A stretch of 64,000 nt of DNA from Zantedeschia hybrid cultivar (Eukaryota; Streptophyta; Magnoliopsida; Alismatales; Araceae): contig JARZZO010000011.1 in assembly GCA_030544215.1 (NCBI GenBank), forward strand, positions 54,681,587 through 54,745,586. Reading direction: 5' to 3'. The notes below the pieces were generated by a model. The model was not told the DNA's origin, did no database searches, and saw only the letters and a program-made list of their open reading frames with translations. The position numbers and the translations under genes were made by a program. This document shows positions 32,211-45,189 of the stretch, in pieces; within the stretch, counting starts at the first letter, position 1; every line of letters begins with the position of its first letter.

Positions 32211-34781
32211 AATGTTTTCTAAAAGTCACGGTAACCTTCTCAACCAAGTAAGAATTAATCATACTATTTTTAAAAATTAAAATAAAATTTTGAATGAAAT
32301 AAGTTCTAAATTAAAATAGCTTTAAAAAATTATTCAGAAACATCTTATTATATGCTCAGTCGGTATTCTATGACTTCTCCAAATAATGGTGGGAGGTTTC
32401 AAGTAATTGAATACTTTGTCCTCATCCTTGGACGTGAAAAAATGTGTTGGTGTAGAATTATCTCATATTTAATAAAATATGTTGACTATAGTTAAGTTCA
32501 CATAGTTCTCATTTTTTTTTTTTTAAAAAAAAGAAGACTTCAAAATATATTTGATCAACTGAATCATTATTTACAGTAAAGAAAGAAAGAGGTCTGCTCT
32601 CTTTTTTTTATTGACACTTGGAGGTCTGCTTGTAGGGTGCCTGAAAGCCTCGTGATAACAAGAGTGAGAACGCTTGCAGTCTTCTTTCTCTGTATCAAAA
32701 TGAGTTAGTACAGAAGGCATGGATATTTTTGGAAAAGTTACTAAAAAGGATGTAAATTTTTTTAAATTACTAATAAGAACACTCTAAGTTCAAAATAACT
32801 ACGAAAGATACTCCTAAGTTTCAAACCCAAAAGCGACAAAAGCTACATTTTCCCTAACATACTAATGAAAATATCCTTAATTATTTCATACAAAGCTTAA
32901 TTGCACTGAATCGTACGTGATATAATGTTTATAACCTTTATTATGGAATGTACAAAGGGTATGCATAATTTTTTATAATAAATATGTTTTCATAAAACCA
33001 TTACAACTAAATATGTCAGAAATTCAATTATGCTTTGCACATAACAACTAAATATAAATTTATAAAAAATACACTTATCATGAACAAGTTATTGGTTAGA
33101 CCATTCGCTTTGATATAATAATATTAGTTTCGATATATCTCATTATAAATGATATTTGGAATGTCAGTGCTAGATTTGACACAGTAGGAAATGCAGAAGG
33201 TGACAATTAAAGAGGACGGAGTGAGTGAGGAAGGGGGGAAGAAAAGAGTAGTGTAGTAATTAACACTATCACTGCATCTATGCAATTAACATTTTTAACA
33301 TAGAGCTCATATCTGATTAAATTTGTCAGATCAATGTAATTCTTTTAATGTATGATTAATTAATTAACAAATTTGGCAGAAAATGTCAAATATTAATCAT
33401 TAATTGTTCTTAATAGTAATATCGGCAACTTTATGTTTAATACACTAACCGAAGACTCCATGTAGGAAGCAATTTAAATGAGAGATTTGAAGAGTAAAAT
33501 CCGAAGACAAAAAATTTAATAGGTTGGTTGTAGTCTACGTCAACCGACAGGAGTGATAAATATCTTATTTATGACAGCAAAAGTTCAATGGTTGTACGGT
33601 CTCTTAAAAGTCTAAAATATTAACATGAAGTGATAAATATTAACAAAAGAAGACTTTTAAAGGGGTAAGATTGAAAGAGAGTTTTGAAGACGAAATTACC
33701 ACATTCTTAATACTAGAACAAAGCTATCTTAAGCTTATTATAATAACTATGATTAATACCAAAATTAATGGAAACTAGTAATACAGCAACTAAGCACCTC
33801 TTCATACCATGTCCTTCCTCACGTAGGAGCCTAACAATGTTGTTCGATGGAAAATGCCTGAACATAGAACCTCCTCTTTACATATGCCCATAAAACACAT
33901 TATAGGAGGACATTCTTTAAATTTAAAATTTGATAGACTTCTATGTTTCATTTACTTACTAAATGTGATAGAGTCATTTTTAAGATCCAATTAGTCTCAT
34001 ACCTTTTATTTCAACATGTAACAACGAATATTTGTACAAGCCTATTTTGTTACACTTTCAAAATCCGGTTTAATACATCGACTCACATCGGATTCTGGAT
34101 ATGCAACATCAATTTAACAAATAGATATGAGAGATAAAAATATTACGAAATAATTTAAATAAATGTCAATATCATCACATAGTCCAAATAAATAGTTAAA
34201 TACTAAAGTCCACAAATTACAATATCTATCAAATAATGTCTTAACTCTCAATTTTATTAAATAAAAGAAATTACATTAAATTTCTCATAACTAATATTAC
34301 TATATCAAACTACTAAATTAAAAGATAAACTTTTAAAAACTCTTCCAAAAATCTAACATGCTTAACTTCTCATCTAATCCAATCATGAATTGATTCTTCT
34401 TGAAAAATATTTGGTCAGATTTATGAATCCACCACTCAGTAGGCTTCAAACTATTTACATGATTTAACATATAGTAACTTTGTAAATCATATTATAATTA
34501 TAATAAACATGATTTTACACAATTCTACATATATCTCAAAAAAAAATATTAAATAAAATATGGTTAGATATAATTTTATCAAATCAAATGTGTTTTTTAA
34601 TAGCATGAATAGATCAACTAACATATAACATATATGGCATGATCGAACTCATATCAGACATATCAAATTCTACTAATTATGATCAAAATATATCACATAG
34701 CGAACAGAACATATCAAATTGTCAAGATGTTACGTATCACGTCTCCTAAGTACATCTGATATTAAATAGCAAATATCATGG
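32211..34781. other. AT-rich intergenic DNA, nothing recognised
   Basis: No open frame with homology, no repeat boundary and no RNA gene that I can support. Confidence 0.5.
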
Positions 34782-36324
34782 TGTTGGAATCTCGCGTTTC
34801 TCCGGATCGCTCACGCAGCGAAAAATAAAATAAAATAAACGATCCGTTCTCGTTTCGAATAACAAAAATGATAATCGGATTATCGAATTCTTACCGTGTG
34901 CGGATTCGAATCCGCAACCAATCGGTTCCGTCGGTGTGATACCGCAAGTTGCGCAAGCGCCCGGCCTCTAGCGGAGTTCACGCGATCCTCCTCACGACGG
35001 ATATCCTTACGTTCCTCGTTCTTCGCAGCCCACGAAGTCTCCGCTGTTCGCCGCAACACGCGGACGATTTCTCGTCGAACGGGAGTCGGAGAAGCGGCAG
35101 AGCAGATCCGGAGATTCCGATTCTTCTGGGACACCAGAGAGAGAGAGGAAAAAAGGAGGGGGTGAGTAGGGTTAGCAGCAGCTTGGTCTGCTCAGCCCGT
35201 TCGTTATATTTTATACTAACCATACGGTTTTTCAGAAAAAACTCCTGGTTAATATAAAACCTACTTATTTATCCGTCGCCTTGAGAATCATTTGCGTGTG
35301 ACTCTCTAGACCCAATAACCAGTCCGGTTAATGGCCTAATAAATCCAGTGACTCCTTACTGGCCTGATTAATTAATTAACAACTCATATTAATTAATTAA
35401 TCAATCGAATCAATGTCGCACATTAAATTCGATCAGGCCTCCGATCACGTTGGGTGTCAAGCAACACCGCGTGAACCCGAAAAATATCGGGGTTAAGTAA
35501 CCCACTCTTGGAACCTTTCCACCGACAGTTACCGCGTGGATATAGTCTTTCATTCGTACAATGCTCTCGAGTCAACTCAGGGTATGGTGTACTGTCAAAC
35601 CCTAACCGTTCGACTCACTTAGATCGGATGCTGCCGTATAATATCGGAAAACTATTTTCCCGATATTATCGTCCACCTTGGCCAGAGACTTTCACGCATC
35701 CTTCCTAGAGCATTCTCTCTCATCGTACCGAGAGCGAATGATTTCTTATTGACACTCAATTCCCTTCGATGGTATTCCGCTGAACTCAATCCTTATATGT
35801 TTAGAATCCCATGATTAGAGATTCATAAACCAAAGTCAAAGCACAGAAGTCCACCGACAAAGTGTCATTGGTATCTCAGGTCCGAGGATCATCCACGCAA
35901 CTACGACAATAGAATCAAGCTGATTGACAGTGATGTACAATACCATCCAGCGATTCAGTCGAATCAGTTCAATGAACTCATTCTCTAATGAGCACCAACA
36001 GATTCACCTTAGTGTCTCCACACAAGTGACTATGAAATTAGTCACCCTCATCTTATGAGCGGGAGTAATCTGTACTAGTCTATTCGGATATCCAATGTCT
36101 TTCTCGGATATCCTTCCACTATGAACTATTAAGAATATGTGTGTTTAAGTGATCAGTCTCACTAGTATGATCTCAGCATAATCTGATCACTATCGTACAT
36201 ATTCACGGACTTCATTATGAGACGATAATAACGAATTATACATAATGAATATAATATCATTATATATTAATAAATGAACGAGATTACAAAATCATATTGA
36301 CTTGTAGTTTACCTAAGACTAACA
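34782..36324 (-). mobile_element. Solo LTR of the copia A family (1543 bp)
   Basis: Begins TGTTGG and ends ACTAACA like the LTR at 4033-5584 and aligns with it throughout, including the 18-bp palindrome TGCGGATTCGAATCCGCA near 34898 and the TATA-like TATAAAAT (35208-35215, minus). No primer site or internal sequence adjoins it. Flanks CATGG (34777-34781) and TATGG (36325-36329) are a target duplication with one C/T difference, as expected for an old element lost by LTR-LTR recombination. Confidence 0.85.
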
Positions 36325-36329
36325 TATGG

Positions 36330-37889
36330 TATAGTAGCTTATCAAATTATATTCATATCATGGATCATAAGATTATGATAGATTCATATGATTCAAAAAG
36401 AATAGTTAATTAGGATGATCAAAGAATTTAAATGATTTAGCTCAATTCAAATGAATATATCATAGCAAATATTTCATATTTATGTGTCAATCAAACATAT
36501 TAAATCACATCATAATGGACATGCACCCAAACTATAAGATAAGGAGCGGAACGAACAAATATTAAAGAATCTAGACAAATGATACAACAAAGTTTTTAGT
36601 ACTGTGCAGAACCGGAGAGTCTACGTCCCACTACAATCATACAAATGTTAAATAGGTTTCACGAGATGGCCCTTATGGATTTAAGAGGTGGCTCCTTCTC
36701 AGCATTGCACTTTATTTCACGTGACACTTTATACTTACTGTCTGGTTGAAATTTTACGCGTTGCCCTCAGATTTCACACATAAAATGTCTTATCTAATGT
36801 AGATGTTTATATCGGAATCGAATACTACATCTCTTTAAGATAGTAATGTCCAAGCAAAGTCAAATAATTATGACATAATCAGATAAGAAAGATCAAATAA
36901 TGACAAAAGATGAATATAAATATGAAAATTAAATTATCAAAGTGTTACATATAAGTCAAAATAAATATTTTTAGATATAAAATAGTCACTTAAAGAATCA
37001 TCATAGTCATATAGGAAGATAATTAGAGTAACTTGACGTCAACAAATTACTGGATAGGAAAGTAATCTTGAAGAATTTTCTCAAAATTTTCATATCATAA
37101 ATTATATTTTTTGGCCATCAAAAATTAATTTTTAGAGCTAAAAAATCAACAAATAGACTAAATAATATCAATCAAATTCAAAAAATTGAAAAAGTTAACG
37201 AACATATCAAATAGGTCATATTTAAAATCTAGACAAAATTTCGTGATTTTTATAGTTGATTTGATATGATTGTAGACTCCTACTTCAATTTCAAAAATCT
37301 GACTTAAATAGAATTTCAACATATCAAAATAGAGGACAAAATAAATATCTAACTGGGTCAAAAAATTCTCAAACTTTACATAGAAGTTAAGGACAACATA
37401 ATAAAAGTCTCTACAAAATTTGACATGATTTGGACATGAATCAAATGAGATAGAACATCTACAAATTGAGATCACAAAACTGTCAGAATGAATTGTATAG
37501 TCCGATAAGAAATTATGTAATAAATATCAAAAAATTTAAAAAATTATAACTATTGAGCATGAATACAACATCTAAAATAAACTTGTCTCAAAACTTTATC
37601 TTAATTTGATATTGAATCAAAGAAAACAAATATCTGTAATTTAGGTGATCATAGTTGAAAATAAAACAGATTGAGTGGACATATTACATATACTGAATGA
37701 ATAATCATGAAATAAATAGTAAATAGTATCATAAAAATATAAAATTAGAGATCGTGAAGTAGACATTTAAATCAATTTTTTACTAATTGATTAATTTTAA
37801 AAAATAAATAAAAATAATATAAATTTTAATACAAAATATATCATGCTTTAAGTTATCTATCTACTTCTTAAAGAAAGATCGATTTTTAG
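36330..37889. other. AT-rich intergenic DNA, probably old LTR remains
   Basis: Short GC-richer segment near 36640-36780. Otherwise very AT-rich, with no supported gene. Confidence 0.4.
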
Positions 37890-38880
37890 TGGATCCTAAA
37901 ATTTCTCCAAATAAATTTCACAACCTGTGACCCTTCCAAGCTCTTTTCCACACTTTCTAAGATATCAAAAGAGCCTTATCACGTTGAACAAGCACCCTCT
38001 TGCAGTTTAGCAACATTCTTTCTTTTTTTCTTTCAAGAACAATATAAAAACTAGCCTCTTCAAATAAAGTTGTGAGTAGAACATGATGTGCATGTATTTT
38101 GGTGATTATAAATATTATTTTTCTTCTCTCAATCCTTTTCAAATTCTTTTTACCCTTCTTATTCAAAGTTGCTTTAAGAGAGATCTTCCTTTCATAAATA
38201 ACTTTCTAACTCGAAATAGAATTTACCCAGATTTCTGACAGATTATGTTTCAGTCTAAAGACCTTCAAATTCGAATTAGTAAATGACATAGTTTGAAAAT
38301 ACGATCTTCGTAAAAGTTGTAGAATTTTGAGATAACTTTCTAATGGGAGTTGTGTCATCTAATTTAAATTTTTTTAAAATTTTATCTGTAAAATTTTACT
38401 TAAAATATCAAGATTCTGTTAAGTAAATCTATGGGAAGAAACCTAGTTCGATTAGATTATGACTTTTCACCCACGACTTAAAATCTCAAATATATTCGAA
38501 TTTATTATGTTCTACTTATAATCCAACTCAAATACTTTTTCGAATACTTTTCATATTATGGTTAACTTTAATTATACTTTCTATTATTTTTTAATTTAAA
38601 TCATAATCCAATTAAGACTTCTTTTTTATGAGTAGTCTTTTTTAAAACTGAACGTCATTCTTTTTTACTTATAAAATATCCGATTTAGTAAAAATAGTCT
38701 TCTATAAAATTATAAATATTTTCGTACTCTTTCTAACGGCACTAACCATGCCTCGATCCGAGTTTTTTACTGAAAGTTTTCATAATTTTATTATGCTACT
38801 GTCTAGTGCATCCAAACTTAAATTTTTAACTAAATTAATGGACTATTTTAACTTATTTAAATAGCTTAATAGACATTTAC
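37890..38880. repeat. Repeat shared with 58905-59820
   Basis: Matching words in the same order, for example CCACAACCT(G/C)...CTTTCAAG, AACAATATAAAAACTAGCCT versus AACAACATGAAAGTTAGCCT, and TCTTCGTAAAAGTTGTAGAA versus TCTTCATAAAAGTTTTATAA. Probably two fragments of one LTR family. Ends not found. Confidence 0.5.
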
Positions 38881-40159
38881 TAATGAATTAATAAGATTAA
38901 ATTAATTTAAACTCTCTAACAAATTCTAATTATATTAATTAGGTTAAACTGTAATTACTATTAAACTGTAAGATTGCATGGCATAACATATTTGACCCTA
39001 CAGCCCACCTCACCGGTTCCACTAAACCTCCGAGCCCCCTCAACAACAATGAAAATTGCGGTCCTCTTTTTTTTAAAAAAAAAATACTGTTGTTGGTCCT
39101 CCTAACGTCTCCTTGAGTCCACTAGACTAATAATTTGGAATAATATTTTGGGTCTAAACGTAATGTTAGAATCAATTTTCAGTCTATTCACCAAAAATAA
39201 AAAATTTGAGTCCAAAGACTGCTGGAATTAAAATATTGACTCATTTCCCTCATGCTCTGTCTAAAGAGATGGAAACTCCAAAATGCCCTTCTGCAGAGGT
39301 CCTCTCCTGAACCGCTGATTGCATGTCTAAGGTTTTCACTATAAATACGGGATCAGTGGTCTTGTCTCCATCTCTATAAGATTTTGATTAAATTCGCAGG
39401 CAGACAATGTTTCCAAAATATATCGTATTTCCGTTTATACCTCCAACTCTTGCATATTAAATCCTTGAAATTTGCAAAACATTATATTTATATTTTTCTG
39501 TCAAACTTAGGTGAATTTCAACGGAATATGTCAAAAAGAATACATAAATCATGACAACATCAGGGTGTCAGGGATATATATGTAAAATATTTGTAAATTG
39601 AAGGGCACACATGTAAAGTATTAGTAAATTTAAGAGTATTTATGCAAAATCTTTAAAAATGAAGAGGTACACGTACAATCTTTTGAAGATTTCAGAAGTA
39701 TTGACGATAAGATGTGATAGTTGAGGATATATATGAAGATATAGTATTTTTAAAGATATATATGCAAAAAACTTATTTTGTTCTCATTATCCTTGTAAAT
39801 ATGTTTTCTTAAAAAATCTCTTCCATTGGAATATAATCAAACGGACCCTAATTACCGGCACCTTTCCGTCTGCAGCTGGACGGGTAGTGAAGAATTCTAG
39901 CGGGCTTGGACTTGCACATGGAGAAAAGTAGTGTGCTGGACCGGAAATTAAAGGATACAAGCAAAAGCGAAGCGCCCCTCAATTTGCTCTGAAAAGGAAA
40001 AATTATGTCTGGTTGACCGATCCAGTGATTAGTCATTCAAACAAACAATCCCGCTAACAAGCTCGAATTGGCCTCGAACTTGTAGTATATTTCTTTTATG
40101 AAAAAAAAAATAATTTTTTACGCATGCAAATCGAGATAGACATAATTTTTTTAAAAAAA
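38881..40159. other. Intergenic DNA with one MITE relic
   Basis: Contains the decayed MITE end at 39780-39850. Otherwise nothing recognised. Confidence 0.4.
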
Positions 40160-41530
40160 TAAATATATATACTGCGAGTTTGGGACCAAGTCGAGTTTGC
40201 TAGTAATATCGTCTGAGTTTTGCTCAGATATTCTCAAAGTTTTAAAAAATTCTAACAAAAATTAAAAGAATAGAAAATATCAGCCCCAACCCCATGGTCA
40301 AGGTATGCACAAAAAAATTCTCTTTTTCGAAAAGCATATATATAATAAGCTCGGGACCAACTCAAGATTGTTGGCAATATCATCCAATTTTTTATTAGAT
40401 GGTCTAAAAAATAAAAAATAATAATAAAAATAAAAATAAAAATCAGCCTCATTTGCACCATGGTGTATGAATGGATTAATGTTATCAATAATATGCAATT
40501 AGTTATTGGTCACATATAGTGTAACATTTTTCTTCGAGTGAGAGAAAAAGAAGAATATTAGTTAATAAGAGAGAGAAAGAGAGATAAGCTTACGGGACAA
40601 AGAAATAGAAATACATTAACTATCAAAATAGTAATCAAACAAACATATTATTTTGAAGGAAATTTATGAAGAATTCATCTCTCTCCTTTAAAAAATAAAA
40701 CAAAAGAATCTAAATAAAGTGTAAGTAGTATTTTACTTTTAACATAAAAATTGATAGAGAAAAAATTTAAAAAATATGTAACCAAATACCCTATTAAGTT
40801 TGATTAGGTCTAAGGACTAAAAAAGTTACGGCTATCATGTGATCGATAATTGATCATGAATTACATGTTATTGATAACATTAAATCAGTCGTACAACTTG
40901 GTGGGTCTGAGGGTTGATTCTTTTTAAACACATATGTAATAAGTTCAGGACCAACTTGATATCGTATGCCATATCATTCAATTTTTGATCAAATGTTCTA
41001 AGAAAAAAAAATCTAAGAATAAAATTAAAAAAATAAAGACTGGCCTCAACTATACGATGATGTATCACTGGATTAATATTATCAAGAACATGTAAGCCAC
41101 AGTCAGTTGTCGGTCACATATAATATAACATTTTTTCCCGAGTGAGAGAAAGACAAGAATATCAGTTACTGTGAGAGAGAAGCAATTAGTTATAGGAGAG
41201 AAAAATAAAATACATTAACTATCATAGTAGTGATCGAACAAGCATATTATTTTGAAAGAGATTTTGAAGAATTCATCTCTCTCTTTTAAAAAATAAAACA
41301 AAAGAATCTAAATAAAATGTAAGTAGTATTTTCCTTTTAAAATAAAAATTAAGAGAGAAATTTTTTTAAAAAAGTAACTAAATACCTTATCAAGTCCGTT
41401 TAAGTTCGAGGACTGAAAAAAATTGTGACTACCATGTGACTAATAATTGATAATGAATTACATGTTGCTGACAACATTAATCTAGTCATCAGCTTTGGCA
41501 GGTGTAGAGGTTGAATTTTTTTTAAAAAAA
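40160..41530. repeat. Tandem duplication, ~594-bp period, two copies plus a partial one
   Basis: The marker GGACCAA(G/C)T occurs at 40183, 40354 and 40948. Copies 40335-40930 and 40930-41530 align over their full length, including CGGTCACATATA or TTGGTCACATATA, TAACATTTTT, the GAGAGAA stretch, ACATTAACTATCA, and GAATTCATCTCTCTC. The first copy (40160-40320) keeps only the beginning of the unit. The copies differ clearly, so the event is old. Non-coding. Confidence 0.7.
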
Positions 41531-42170
41531 ATTAAAAATCTTTTAACGGAGGTTGGCATAGATGAGAAATGTAACCGGACATAGGAAGAGGGCTGTATGT
41601 AGCTCACATTAGATGTTACATTACCATCTTTTTGTTGGCGAGTTGGTGCAGTGTAGTGATAGTGATGATAGAGCAGGGGGTTAAAGGGCCTAGTTCAACA
41701 AGAAAAAATCCGATATGCATGTCCTCCGTACACTTGGATTGTTTCGTAGTTAAATGTGTTAGAAATGCAAAGGAGAAGGTAAAATAGATACTTATATGAG
41801 ACCCTATACACACGTAGATAGTAGAGGTCACATCCACATATCTAAAATAAAAGACAAGTTCTGACAGGACCTTGGTACTAATTTTCCCTAAAATTATCTT
41901 TAAATAATGTGATGTGAAAGGACAGAGAAAAGTTTATCTTTATTGAGAAACACTACGGTCCTTTCCTTTGGCGGTGCCTCTTTAAGGTGGGCTCTTTTAT
42001 AAGGACGTCAAAGATGGGTCTTTAAAGCGAAGGCCCACATAACATAAGCCACAGCGGCACCGTGAATTTTGAACTACCGGCCCGCAAGAAAAGTTGTTAG
42101 GTCGGTCCAAGGGCAGAAACTGATGTCATATATAGTTGCTGGTTTTTGAAACCTCTGCACTTGGCATCAA
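41531..42170. other. Intergenic DNA, nothing recognised
   Basis: A GC-richer segment at 41940-42130 stands out, but no motif or frame supports a gene. Confidence 0.4.
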
Positions 42171-42391
42171 AAGGCTGACATGTTTACAGCTCAATCCTAA
42201 ATTGTTCTTATGTCCATGTTTGGCATCAGCTCAATCCTAAATTATTAACGTAAAGGCTGACATGTTTACAGCTCAATCCTAAATTATTCTTATGTCCATG
42301 TTTGGCATCAGCTCAATCCTAAATTATTAACGTAAAGGCTGACATGTTTACAGCTCAATCCTAAATTATTCTTATGTCCATGTTTGGCATC
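42171..42391. repeat. 82-bp tandem repeat, 2.7 copies
   Basis: Copies at 42171-42252, 42253-42334 and 42335-42391 start AAGGCTGACATG and contain AGCTCAATCCTAAATT twice each. They are almost identical, so the amplification is recent. Confidence 0.9.
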
Positions 42392-42776
42392 GGCCGGTCC
42401 TTGCTTCCGATTTCCCAACATCTGCTGGTCAAACCCGTAAGCGTAGGTCTGTGACCAATCTTCTCTATTTCTCTCTCTAAGTGCTGCCTGGCTTGCTGTT
42501 TCTTCGCACTTTGTTTTTTTAGTCGGACATATTTACAAAGGTTCCATAGTAAAAAATAATATAAATCGACACTCACCAATTCCTCCGCAGCGAAAAAAAA
42601 TTTCTGCACATGTGCAACAGCTATAGGCAATTTTGAGTTTGAGAGTCCAATCGTAGAGAATAATACGTCCGATGGCAAGCAGCCCATAGGCATAGGCCTC
42701 ACGAACTTGTGAGACAAATCTCCTCCAGTCCCATCGCTATCCCACTTAACTTCCTCGTGAGAATCTCTAATGTAAA

Positions 42777-45185
42777 TTTTTTTTTTGGCAATTTATATGG
42801 ATTCTATTAAACTCGGAACCAACACTACCATGGTCAAAGTCTCCCTGTAAGGAGGAACGAATAGAAGAAGGAAAAGGGGGATAAGTCCAAGTAGCTTCTG
42901 ATTTGGTCTCTATTATGGCCAAATCATACTCTATATATCCAGTCACACTCTCGAGCTGAATAGGAAACATAGATCCTATCCAGGGGAGAGATGAGAAGAA
43001 TACAATCCTGAATGATTGTATCACATTTCCCGGGAGGATCAAATAGACCATTGATAATATTTACAGCATCACTCAATTAAAATTGAGAAATTGTAGGATA
43101 AAATTCTTGTTAAAATGGCTCTAGCCTCACAAGCTTCTGAAGAGGAATCAGTACCAAGAATGGTTTGACATTTTAGGAGTGATCTTCTATCATCTCGAGC
43201 AACAATACCACCTGTGCTAAGACCCAGACCAATAGCTCCATCCACATTAATTTTGATAAAACCTGGGGGTGGAGGGGACCAAAGTTTGTCCAAAAAAGAC
43301 CTTGTTTACCAGTAGCTTCTAGGATGTGCAATGGGGGCAAAAGTAGTGCCTTAAATGATCTGCTTGCATCTGATTTTCCATAATATGAAAATTTTTAGAG
43401 CCAGATGATAACAATCCCCGATCATTGTCAAATTAGAGGAGCTTATCTAGGAGCGGATGATTCCATGTAGTGGATTGGTAATCAAATCTTATCTCAAGCT
43501 GAACGACGAAGCAAACCAAACTGCTCTTGCAATGAAATAGGATGTGCTCTATGCTTTCAACCTGGCAGGAGCAAATTGGGCATTCTTTGAGAACTTTGGC
43601 CAATCTAGCACTGGTAGGAGTGGCATTGTTTAGCGACTTTCAAAGGAATATATAGACTTTCGGTGGAATGAGTTTACTGAACTTGGGATTCCGTAATTGC
43701 TTCTAGATGTCCTGAGTGTGAGAAGTGCTAGTAGACACTTGGTCTTGGAGAGTACGATAAGCAGATCTGGTAGTAAGTTGTCTATGAGTGGTGGGAGTCT
43801 AAATCAGAACGTAACTCACTCGTGGGTTAATAGGTAGATGAATCCGCTTAATGACTTCAATGGTGCCTAGATCAAACACTTGACTTAGTTTCTGCACATC
43901 CCAAGTACCATGTTTAATGGGCTCAGAAACCTTTTGGGGCTTTGGAAACTGAACTAGTGGAATTGGGGCCATTAGAAGATCAGTGATCCATTTGTGCTTC
44001 TATATGGAGATACTAGTGCCATTTTGAACTGACCAGTGACAATACTTGAGAATATCCAGAAAGAAGTAGTGCCTAGGTATGGGCTGTGCTCTTCATGTAA
44101 GAATCTCCATGGGAGTTTCATGACCGCCGCTATGTTATGCAACTCAAAGTCTCTCACTCCCAGGCCCCTCGAAGCTTTAAGTTTGGTGACTTTGTTCCAA
44201 CTAACCAATTTCAACTTATTTGGATTGTGATTCCCCCACCAAAGATTTCTTTGAACCCTTGTGACTCTGCTGATAGTAGTCTTGGGAAGCAATCCAGTTG
44301 TCATAATGTGAGCCAGGATTGCATTCAAGGTGGATTTCACAAGGACAGTTCTACCAACTATAGAGAGGGCATTTGCCTTCCATTTATTTAGTCTTTGTAT
44401 CGTCTTGTCCTCCAAAAAATTGAATTGCTTGGTGGCTATATCAGACCAGATAGGCACATCTAGGTACAAGGAGTCATGCTTGAGGGGAGGAATACCATGG
44501 AGTTCCCTGAGTCTTTTTCTAGTCTCCTATGGGGTGTTGGGGCTGAAATGAATGCCTGACTTGCCCAAGTTGATGGCCTGGCCAGACCAAGAAGAGTAGA
44601 CTTGAAGATAATCCATAATTGCAGTTAGTTCCTATTCTTCTGCACGACCAAATAGGAATAGATCATCAGCATACATCAAGTGAGAGATGGAAGGGGAATT
44701 AGCATTGATTTTAAACCTCTAATTTTCCTTTGTGCCTGATTGTCCTTTAAAAGGGCTAAGAGAGCCGGTGTACAAAGAATGTACGTATAAGGAGACATAG
44801 GACATCCTTGTCTTAAGCCTCTCTTAGGAGTGATAAATCTTGTAGGTTCCCCATTTATGTTGATAGAGAAGGAGGAGGGGGTGATACATTCCATAATGAG
44901 ATCCGTGGATCTTTGTGAGAAGCCATGTTTAAATAACATGCATTCAATAAATTGCCACTCCATTTTGTCATAAGCACGCAAGATATCCAATTTAAGCGCA
45001 AAGACTCTAAGCTTGCCCTTCTTTTTGTTCAGAGAATGCATAAGTTCTTTGAGAATAACAATGCAGTCTGCCATTTGTTTCTAAGGAATAAAAGCTCTTT
45101 GATGTTGTGAAATAAGTTTGGGAAGGTAAGCTTTAATTCTACATCCTATAATCTTTGCGATGTCAACTAAGTCATGCTCACTCGA
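42777..45185 (-). mobile_element. 5'-truncated plant LINE (L1-type) with RT, zinc finger and RNase H, decayed
   Basis: On the minus strand, from high to low coordinates: RT entry region (KIIGCRIKAYLPKLISQHQ, about 45160-45090, then an in-frame stop); RT motif A KLDILRAYDKMEW and motif B GLRQGCPMSPYTY (45074-44760); motif C MYADDL (YADD at 44662-44673); RT thumb and connector ending LVSWNKVTKLKASRGLGVRD (44469-44060); zf-RVT CPICSCQVESIEHILFHC (about 43600-43545); and RNase H INVDGAIGLGLSTGGIVARDD (43293-43069) continuing to DAVNIINGLF. A run of ten T at 42777-42786 is the 3' A tail. Several stops and frameshifts break it. The endonuclease part is missing. Its 5' side stops where an LTR-like sequence begins at about 45190. 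Confidence 0.85.
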
Positions 45186-45189
45186 TGAA

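Noticed and set aside
44036..44551. Plus-strand frames opposite the LINE RT
   Set aside because: Shadows of the minus-strand RT coding sequence.
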